A program made the position numbers and the translations under genes. The notes beneath the pieces were generated by a model. The model saw only the letters and a program-made list of their open reading frames with translations, was not told the origin of the DNA and ran no database searches. Below are positions 47,723-54,205 of a DNA stretch of 54,205 nt, in pieces. Position 1 is the stretch's first letter. Each line of letters opens with the position of its first letter. The DNA comes from Ruminococcus flavefaciens ATCC 19208 (GTDB lineage Bacteria > Bacillota > Clostridia > Oscillospirales > Ruminococcaceae), in assembly GCF_000518765.1 (NCBI RefSeq), contig NZ_KI912491.1, positions 1-54,205 on the forward strand. The letters are read 5' to 3'.

Positions 47723-48349
47723 TCAGCTTTCTTTTTTCTTGGGGGCTTTGATAAGCTTTGCCATGAAAAGAGCGGTTCCGACACCGCCTGTAATGATAGT
47801 ACAAACTATCATTTCAACAAGGGCGTTTACACCTACGAAGCTTATTATGAAAGGAATGACGCTCTTGCCCTTCATAAGTCCCTGTACGTACTCTGTGTTT
47901 CCGAAAAGGAAAACCAGTGAAAACATGAAAAATGCTGTATTCATAAGAGCTGTAAAGAAACCTGTAACGAAGCATGAGATGCGTACATCTGTGAGTTTGG
48001 AAAGTATCTGGAAAATAAGACCTGCAAAGAAGCCGTCAAGCAGACGCGGTACAAAACGCTGTATGAAAGCAAGAACAGGGTTGATGTCTACAAGTATAGC
48101 ACCCATTCCGCTCAGTATTCCTATACCGAAGCACTGTAAAAAGCTGAATATACCGAAAACGCCTCCGATGATAGCTCCGCCTATAGGTCCCATTGTTATA
48201 GCAGCGATTGCGATAGGGATAATGTTGAGTGTGATTACCAGCGGACCTACAGGAATAGAACCGATCGGTGTGAACGAGAACACGACTATGATCGCAGTCA
48301 GCAAACCGAGCAATACTATTCTTTTGGTGTCAAATTTGAAACCATTCAT
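47723..48349 (-). CDS. ECF transporter S component (vitamin uptake)
   Basis: 208 residues, about six transmembrane helices, with the Gly/Pro-rich S-component pattern (SIPVGPLVITLNIIPIAIAA, MGPIGGAIIGGVFGIFSFLQ). S components bind a vitamin and share an energising ATPase/EcfT module encoded elsewhere. The substrate is not certain: pantothenate- or biotin-type families both look possible. RBS AAGGAGG. It lies upstream of the acyl-pathway operon but has its own promoter and terminator; a pantothenate carrier would fit the carrier proteins' need for phosphopantetheine, but this is speculation. Confidence 0.85.
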   Translation of the reverse strand: MNGFKFDTKRIVLLGLLTAIIVVFSFTPIGSIPVGPLVITLNIIPIAIAAITMGPIGGAIIGGVFGIFSFLQCFGIGILSGMGAILVDINPVLAFIQRFVPRLLDGFFAGLIFQILSKLTDVRISCFVTGFFTALMNTAFFMFSLVFLFGNTEYVQGLMKGKSVIPFIISFVGVNALVEMIVCTIITGGVGTALFMAKLIKAPKKKES

Positions 48350-48413
48350 TTTAAATTTTCCTCCTTGTTACTACTCCCTGAAAGGGATATAATACAATGC
48401 ATATAATACATAT

Positions 48414-48442
48414 ATGATATCACAAATTGTAAAGTTTGTAAA
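48414..48442 (-). promoter_or_regulatory. Promoter of the ECF S-component gene
   Basis: Minus-strand TTTACA (48437-48442) and TATCAT (48414-48419) with a 17-bp spacer. A second TTTACA at 48428-48433 makes a direct repeat with 9-bp offset that could be part of a regulator site. The leader is about 60 nt. Confidence 0.6.
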
Positions 48443-48744
48443 TGTCTCAATTTACAGAAAAAGCTTAACAACTTGTTCTCGAATAGTACATATTTTACAA
48501 ATATAACATTTATATATGGTTGTTTGACGATTAAACTAATTTAAAATAATACAGATGGTATATTTGATGAGTGGAAATTTTTTGTGTTTTTTGCTATAAA
48601 GTCAACTGCGTTCACAATGACAGTTGACCCGTTATAGTGGAATTTTGTGGAACTTGCTATCGTAATGGCGAAAGTCACGTTAACCGAGAGCAATGTGCAC
48701 AAATATTCTAAAAATATTTATGAAATTTAGTAAGTGTTAAAATA
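48443..48744. other. Intergenic region with an inverted repeat
   Basis: No gene is seen. GTCAACTG (48601-48608) and CAGTTGAC (48621-48628) form a perfect 8-bp inverted repeat with a 12-nt loop, possibly an operator between the divergent transport and adhesin genes. The rest is A/T-rich. Confidence 0.5.
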
Positions 48745-48773
48745 TTGCAATTTGTATACCACTATGTTATAAT
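48745..48773 (+). promoter_or_regulatory. Promoter of the giant adhesin gene
   Basis: TTGCAA (48745-48750) and TATAAT (48768-48773), 17-bp spacer. The leader of about 85 nt contains a hairpin atccta ... taggat (about 48796-48824). Confidence 0.7.
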
Positions 48774-48866
48774 AATAAGTGCAAAAATCTGTAATCCTAT
48801 CATAATGCGGACAAGCAGTAGGATACCTTTACGGGGAATTGTAAAAAATAAAAGAAAGGATTGGTT

Positions 48867-51800
48867 ATGACCATGAAAAAATCTTTGGGGAAAAGATTTA
48901 TAAGTGGCGTTACATCGGGAATACTTGCAGTCACCTATGCCCTGCCGGCAAGTCTTCTGCCGGCTGCTGCCGAAGATGGAACGTCAAACCCGAAGTATGG
49001 TAAGGACTATGCCGTTGAGGACATACTCAGCGAATATGCATACTTTATCAAGGATGATGCCAATATCGGCAATCACACGGTCGGTTCGATAGCTGTAGGC
49101 GGCACCGGAGTTATAGATCACTTCGGCGAAGGTGCTGTATCGCCATCGTTTATAGGCAACATCGAAAAGACAGGAAACTATCAAAGCGAAGCTCCGTTCC
49201 TTTATGGCGAAGACATAAGAGAACGCTACAAGGGACAGCCTGTTTACTATCACGAACACAGTGAAGGGCTTTCTTATCTTGATTTTGAGGGCTCTAAGTT
49301 CCAGAAGATAGATAACGACTTCATCGACTTCAATGAGGCATTCGCAAAGATAAGCGAATGGTCGGAGTCTAAGAAGAATGCTTCTGATGCATACAGGCTC
49401 ACGGCTGACGATGTTGAGGATAGAGAGCTTTGGTACGGCAATAATATCAAAGTCATCTCAATTGATTTCGACACTATGCCCTCAAATATCGTTATTCCGA
49501 AGGATATTTTTGAATCAGCAGATCTTATAAGTCTTAACGGCGATATAGCAAAGATCGCTACAGGCGGATATACCATTACCCTTGAAGGTATTGACAAGGC
49601 AAACCTTACGTTTGACGGAAATACCGAGGGCGGCTTCAAGCAGGTCGAGTTTGCGGGCGTTGATTCAGGAAAAAATACTACAGCATTCCATGCACTCGGC
49701 GACAGTGCGATTACTCAGAACGGACAGATAAACCTTGATGCGGGAATGAATTTCGTATGGAATTTCCCTGATTCATCAGAGGTAAACTTCAAGTTCGGCG
49801 GCGGTCATATTGTTGCTCCGAATGCATCATACAGCAACGACGGCGGTAACAATGAGGGAAGCATAATCGCTAAGAGCATTGCTTTCACAAAGGCTGAAGC
49901 CCACTTCTATCCTTACTTCCCGTTATCAGGTGAAAGACCGGAGAAAAAGAAAACATCTGATGTTTCCTTCTCAAAGGTAAAGGATACTACCGAGATCACA
50001 GAAACAACTGCTGACGGGTACAGCGTAAAGAACGCAGGCGAAAAGATCAGCGGTGCACATATGGTCCTCACGCTTGATACTCCTGACAAGGAGGGTGAGA
50101 CACTCAGCGGTGTAACATCAAATCTTGACAGCAGAAGCGTTGAAGATGGCAAGCCCGCTATCAGCGATAAAGTCATCAAGTGGACCACAACAGACACTGA
50201 TCTGACATTAAAGGGACTTCCAGACGGTAAGTATATCCTTAGCGAGGAAAATGCTCCTGACGGATGTCAGCCAATAAAGTCAACAGTTATTACTGTAAGC
50301 GAAGGCAAGGTCACTTCCGATAATACATCGGGAGTTATCATAAAGGATAAGTCAGGCTCTGCTCCTGCTTCTTTAGCCGTTGTCGATGAAGTATATACAG
50401 TTTTCATACGCAAGGCAAGAACAGTTTCAGAAGGCGTTGATACACCTGTTTCAGGTGCTGTCCTCAGACTTTCTGGCGTTGATGAATACGATCAGCCGAT
50501 AGATATGTCCAATGTAAGTGCAAAGGATATACAGTACTTTACAGATAATGGACACGGCATTCAGCTCGGCGGAGTTGATTCACAGCTTGCTGCATACAAG
50601 CTTGCTTCAAACAGCATAGAGAATATTGCAGCAGACAAGAAGGCTTCATACGAATTCAGAACAATAGGTTCGACAGTAGCTTTCACAGGTCTCCCGGCAG
50701 GTACCTACACAATTGAAGAGCTCTCTGCTCCCGCAGGCTTCCTTTCAGCAGCTTCAAAGACTTTCGTTGTTTCAAAGGATTCGGACGGAAGACTTGCAAT
50801 GACAAGCGGCAGGGACGCAGACGCTTCTCAGGACATCGTAACTCTTTACGACAATGTTCAGCTCATAAAAATAAGCAAGGCTGACATCGGCGGCAAAATA
50901 GTTGAAGGTGCTGAGTTCGAGCTCTCAAGAACAGATAACAATTTCCTCGGCAATGTTTCTGTTGCAGCTGAGAATGACGAAGCTTACGACAGGATCATTG
51001 AGCTCCAGGCTGATGATTCAGACGGAGATGATTACAATGATAAGGGCGTCGAGATACAGCTCAACGGCACACAGTCATTCACAGTCCGCGGAAATACAAT
51101 GAATCACATCAGCATTAACGGCAAGGCTGTTAATGCAGTAAATAAACAGAACACTTACTTATATGAAAGCAGTGCGTCGGGCAACCTCATCATAAGCGGT
51201 ATGTACGAAGGTGATTATACTGTAGAGCTTGACGACGGAACAGGATTTATCCTCCGCTGCGACAAGGGCGAAAAGGAGATCTCAGAGATCACTGTATTCT
51301 GTGCTCCTAAGAGTTCTGACAATAAGGACGATCTCAAGGACAGCACAGCTATCCTTTCATCTGACAAAAAGACCATCTCCTTCAAGGGCGGCACTGTTGA
51401 TATTGCCAGCCTTGAGGACGGCGAGTACGTTCTCAAGGAAACAGCAGCACCCAATGGTTTTGCCAAGGTCGAGTCAGAATTCACATTCGAGATCAAAAAC
51501 GGAGAAGTTACTTTAAAGAGTGCCGACACTACAGGCTTTACTGTAAAGGACGGCAATAACATCATTATCACAGACAGCGTTTCTGAGATAAGCATATACA
51601 AGTATTACGATTCAGTCGGAAATACAACTCCTGAGGATACAAGCGAAGGCGCTGACATGAAGCTTACATTCGTAAAGGCTTCCGATAAGGCAGCTCAGGA
51701 GATAATAGATGCAAGAAACCTTAAGGTCGGCGAGTCTGCAAAGTGGAACTCAAAGCGCGAGAACCCAAGAAAGTTCATCGGACTTATGGACGGTGAGTAT

Positions 51801-54205
51801 CTCCTCGAAGAGGTAAAGGCTCCTGACGGATATCAGGCTGCTGAGCCAAAGACAATAATCATCAGGGACGGTGTTATTGCAGGCGACGGCACAACAGAGT
51901 TCCTTCTCAATACAAAGAAGGGCACAATCACTCTTGACAAGAAGGCTCTCGGCGGTGAGTATATCGCTGACGGCACAGCAGAATTCACTATCAAGCCGAA
52001 CGGCAACGGTGCAACACTCAAGGGCGTAAGCATCAACGGCAGCGAAGATCTCGGAGATGTTGCTGAATACAAGTTCAGCGGTCTTACATCAACATTCAGA
52101 GGGCTTGTTGACGGCGATTATATCCTCGTTGAGGATACAGCTCCCGCAGGCTACTCTGTAGTATCAGAGTTCAGGTTCACTGTTAAGGGCGGCAAGGTCG
52201 AAAACGTAGAGAGTGCTACAAACGGCAGATCCTACAAGGACGATAAGGGCAACATCGTAGTTGAAGATGCTCCTATCATAAAGCTCAGCAAGGAATCACT
52301 CGGTGCAAAGCCGATCCCTGAAAGCGCAGGCAAGGCAGAGTTCACACTTATTGCAAACGATGAGGGGGCAAGCCTCAAGGGCGTTAAGATCAACGGCACT
52401 GAGGTAACAGAGGATACAAACGAGACAAAGTTCAAGGGCAACGCAGTTGACTTCGAGTATCTCGGTGCAGGCAGCTATACTCTCGTAGAGGATACAGCTC
52501 CTACAGGCTACTCTGTAGTTACAAAGTTCAATTTTACAGTTGATGAAAAGGGCAGGGTATCAAACGTTGAGACAACTACAAACGGAAAGTCATACATCGG
52601 CGAAAACGGTGAGATAGTTGTTGAAGATGCTCCTATCATCAAGATAGACAAGAAGGAAGTAGGCGGCGAGCCTATCCCCGAGGAATCCGGTAAGGCTAAG
52701 TTCAAGCTTACAGCTGAGGGTGAGCAGACTCTCGAGGGTGTAAAGGTCGACGGCGGTGAGGCTATCGGCAAGGGCGTTAAGGAAGTTGAGTTCGACGGCA
52801 ACACTGCTGAGCTCGAATATCTCCCTGACGGCAAGTACAGCCTTGAAGAGACAGCAGCACCTGACGGCTACACAACTATTACAACATTCACATTTGAAAT
52901 CGAAGACGGTGTTGTAAAGAACACATCTGTAGTAACAGACGGTGACAAGAAGGTATCAGATGACGGAAAGACAATTGAAGTATTTGATACTAAGTCAACT
53001 ATCAAGATAGACAAGCAGGCACTTGGCGGAACTCCTATCCCCGAGAGTGCAGGCAAGGCTAAGTTCACACTTATCGCAAACGATGAGGGCGCAACTCTTC
53101 AGGGCGTTAAGGTAAACGGCAAGACTGTTGAAGATGATACAGCTTCTGTAGAATTCGACGGCAATGCAGCAGAATTTGAATTCCTCAAGGACGGTCAGTA
53201 TACTCTCAGAGAGGATACAGCTCCTACAGGATATTCAGTAATAACTGATTTCACATTCACAGTTGAGAACGGTGTCGTTACAAAGAGCGATGCAGTTACA
53301 ACAGGCAGAATTACAGTTTCTCCTGACGGCAAGAAGATCGTAGTCGAGGACGCTCCTATCATCAAGATAGACAAGAAGGAAGTAGGCGGTGAGCCAATTC
53401 CCGAGAGCGCAGGCAAGGCTAAGTTCAAGCTTACAGCTGAGGGAGATCAGACTCTCGAAGGCGTAAAGGTCGACGGCGGCGAAGCTATCGGCAAGGGCGT
53501 TAAGGAAGTTGAGTTCGACGGAAACGCAGCCGAGCTTGAATATCTCCCGAACGGTACATACAGCCTCGAAGAGACAGCTGCTCCTGACGGATATACAACT
53601 ATCACAACATTTACATTCGACATCGTTGACGGTACAGTTACAAACGTAAAGGTAAAAACTGACGGCGATGCAAAGGTTTCCGAGGACGGAACAGTTCTCG
53701 AGGTATTCGATACAAAGTCGGTTATCTCGATCGACAAGAAGGCACTCGGCGGCGAAGAGATTCCTGCTGAGGCAGGCGGTGCAACATTTGTACTTACAGC
53801 AGAGGACGAGGGCACAACACTCGAGGGCGTAACTATCAATGACGGTAAGGCTCTCGGCGAAGTTAAGTCAACAGAGTTCACAGGCAACGGTACAAAGTTC
53901 ACAGGACTCAAGGACGGTAAGTACAGTCTTGAAGAAACTGCTGCTCCTACAGGATTCAAAACAGTAACAAAGTTCACATTCGATATCGAAAACGGTGTCG
54001 TAAAGAACGTTGATGTTGAGACAGACGGCGATGCAGTAGTATCAAAGGACGGCAAGGTACTCGAAGTATTCGATACAAAGTCAGTCATCTCTATCGACAA
54101 GAAGGCACTCGGCGGCGAAGAGATTCCTGCTGAGGCAGGCGGTGCAACATTTGTACTCACAGCAGAGGACAAGGACACAACACTCGAAGGCGTAACTATC
54201 AACGA
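48867..54205 (+). CDS. Giant repeat adhesin with choice-of-anchor and CnaB/SpaA repeats (partial, 3' end outside window)
   Basis: At least 1779 residues; no stop before the window end. RBS AAAGGATTGG precedes the ATG. Signal peptide about 1-35 (ends LPAAAED). Residues about 200-350 look like a choice-of-anchor-A-type adhesin domain (FKFGGGHIVAPNASY). Then SpaA/CnaB-like units with DGKYILSEENAPDG, GTYTIEELSAPAGF, DGEYVLKETAAPNG and similar E-boxes, and from about residue 1015 a regular array of roughly 120-residue units (starts near 51913, 52275, 52635, 52996, 53356, 53716 and 54079), each opening with a Lys-bearing strand (IKIDKKEVGG) and closing with EETAAP or EDTAP. Lys and Glu at these places form self-made isopeptide bonds in this family, giving a stiff, protease-resistant stalk. 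Anchor and end unseen. Confidence 0.92.
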   Translation, partial: MTMKKSLGKRFISGVTSGILAVTYALPASLLPAAAEDGTSNPKYGKDYAVEDILSEYAYFIKDDANIGNHTVGSIAVGGTGVIDHFGEGAVSPSFIGNIEKTGNYQSEAPFLYGEDIRERYKGQPVYYHEHSEGLSYLDFEGSKFQKIDNDFIDFNEAFAKISEWSESKKNASDAYRLTADDVEDRELWYGNNIKVISIDFDTMPSNIVIPKDIFESADLISLNGDIAKIATGGYTITLEGIDKANLTFDGNTEGGFKQVEFAGVDSGKNTTAFHALGDSAITQNGQINLDAGMNFVWNFPDSSEVNFKFGGGHIVAPNASYSNDGGNNEGSIIAKSIAFTKAEAHFYPYFPLSGERPEKKKTSDVSFSKVKDTTEITETTADGYSVKNAGEKISGAHMVLTLDTPDKEGETLSGVTSNLDSRSVEDGKPAISDKVIKWTTTDTDLTLKGLPDGKYILSEENAPDGCQPIKSTVITVSEGKVTSDNTSGVIIKDKSGSAPASLAVVDEVYTVFIRKARTVSEGVDTPVSGAVLRLSGVDEYDQPIDMSNVSAKDIQYFTDNGHGIQLGGVDSQLAAYKLASNSIENIAADKKASYEFRTIGSTVAFTGLPAGTYTIEELSAPAGFLSAASKTFVVSKDSDGRLAMTSGRDADASQDIVTLYDNVQLIKISKADIGGKIVEGAEFELSRTDNNFLGNVSVAAENDEAYDRIIELQADDSDGDDYNDKGVEIQLNGTQSFTVRGNTMNHISINGKAVNAVNKQNTYLYESSASGNLIISGMYEGDYTVELDDGTGFILRCDKGEKEISEITVFCAPKSSDNKDDLKDSTAILSSDKKTISFKGGTVDIASLEDGEYVLKETAAPNGFAKVESEFTFEIKNGEVTLKSADTTGFTVKDGNNIIITDSVSEISIYKYYDSVGNTTPEDTSEGADMKLTFVKASDKAAQEIIDARNLKVGESAKWNSKRENPRKFIGLMDGEYLLEEVKAPDGYQAAEPKTIIIRDGVIAGDGTTEFLLNTKKGTITLDKKALGGEYIADGTAEFTIKPNGNGATLKGVSINGSEDLGDVAEYKFSGLTSTFRGLVDGDYILVEDTAPAGYSVVSEFRFTVKGGKVENVESATNGRSYKDDKGNIVVEDAPIIKLSKESLGAKPIPESAGKAEFTLIANDEGASLKGVKINGTEVTEDTNETKFKGNAVDFEYLGAGSYTLVEDTAPTGYSVVTKFNFTVDEKGRVSNVETTTNGKSYIGENGEIVVEDAPIIKIDKKEVGGEPIPEESGKAKFKLTAEGEQTLEGVKVDGGEAIGKGVKEVEFDGNTAELEYLPDGKYSLEETAAPDGYTTITTFTFEIEDGVVKNTSVVTDGDKKVSDDGKTIEVFDTKSTIKIDKQALGGTPIPESAGKAKFTLIANDEGATLQGVKVNGKTVEDDTASVEFDGNAAEFEFLKDGQYTLREDTAPTGYSVITDFTFTVENGVVTKSDAVTTGRITVSPDGKKIVVEDAPIIKIDKKEVGGEPIPESAGKAKFKLTAEGDQTLEGVKVDGGEAIGKGVKEVEFDGNAAELEYLPNGTYSLEETAAPDGYTTITTFTFDIVDGTVTNVKVKTDGDAKVSEDGTVLEVFDTKSVISIDKKALGGEEIPAEAGGATFVLTAEDEGTTLEGVTINDGKALGEVKSTEFTGNGTKFTGLKDGKYSLEETAAPTGFKTVTKFTFDIENGVVKNVDVETDGDAVVSKDGKVLEVFDTKSVISIDKKALGGEEIPAEAGGATFVLTAEDKDTTLEGVTIN
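51913..54205 (+). repeat. Tandem 360-bp CnaB repeats inside the giant adhesin gene
   Basis: Six full units and part of a seventh, period about 360 bp. Units 2 and 4 (EDTAPTGYSV type) alternate with units 3 and 5 (EETAAPDGYTTIT type), and units 3 and 5 are almost identical. Units 6 and 7 form a third, nearly identical type (ALGGEEIPAEAGG). The pattern points to duplication of unit pairs. Confidence 0.85.

Noticed and set aside
47700..48392. 230-codon + frame opposite the ECF S component
   Set aside because: Mirror frame of a clear membrane protein; the minus-strand gene has ribosome site, promoter and terminator.
48780..48866. c-di-GMP or other riboswitch in the adhesin leader
   Set aside because: A small hairpin is present but I could not match a known riboswitch core.
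49913..54202. Series of antisense frames in the giant adhesin gene
   Set aside because: They repeat with the sense repeats and are its mirror; none has start signals.

Overview
The window looks like chromosome from a low-GC, Gram-positive gut or rumen anaerobe of the Ruminococcus type. The main signs are a secreted CotH-family protein ending in a type I dockerin (a cellulosome attachment module), LPXTG proteins with class C sortases, Thr-rich surface linkers, near-consensus sigma-A promoters and strong AGGAGG-type ribosome binding sites. The genus is an inference; no 16S sequence is present.

Layout. 1-400: tRNA-Lys, tRNA-Glu, 5S rRNA and tRNA-Asn on the + strand. 494-13430: a pilus island with a lone sortase, a leftward operon (signal peptidase, class C sortase, CnaB-type pilin) and a divergent rightward operon (coiled-coil protein, signal peptidase, 1509-residue tip adhesin with carbohydrate-binding-like domains, major pilin, class C sortase), followed by an orphan type IV prepilin-like gene. 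13432-14554: a zinc-ribbon protein and a GNAT acetyltransferase. 14989-20486: a MacB/FtsX-type ABC transporter and an OmpR-type two-component system. 20886-25237: a U32-peptidase-like Fe-S protein with a duplicated Pro/Gly/Met-rich insert, and a LexA-box-controlled Y-family DNA polymerase with a YolD-like partner. 26293-28402: an ECF sigma factor overlapping a membrane protein with a Thr-rich stalk, a probable anti-sigma/sensor. 28905-32234: the CotH-dockerin protein. 32338-37173: a NarL-type regulator, an ABC-2 exporter (one ATPase, two permeases) and a secreted Ig-like protein; a shared 12-bp palindrome sits at the same distance from both predicted promoters. 37241-47221: a 13-gene leftward operon for a type II fatty-acid/polyketide-like pathway. 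47723-48349: an ECF-transporter S component. 48867 to the end: the first 1779 codons of a giant repeat adhesin that runs off the window.

The most unusual part is the 13-gene operon: malonyl-transferase-like protein, ACP, crotonase, hot-dog thioesterase, short crotonase-like protein, crotonase, 3-hydroxyacyl-CoA-dehydrogenase-like protein, ketosynthase, MIF-family tautomerase, alpha/beta hydrolase with a Cys nucleophile, AMP-dependent ligase, second ACP and type II thioesterase. There is one ketosynthase with an intact Cys-His-His triad, reduction and dehydration enzymes of beta-oxidation type, and no enoyl reductase, FabG or phosphopantetheinyl transferase in view. I infer a small-molecule pathway making a short, unsaturated or beta-modified acyl product from a ligase-loaded acid. 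I cannot match it to a described pathway.

Other items are a roughly 100-bp dispersed palindromic repeat (two solo copies and one tandem array), 11-bp-period direct repeats of similar sequence over the -35 regions of both the FtsX-type ABC operon and the CotH gene, and low-complexity inserts in otherwise recognisable enzymes.
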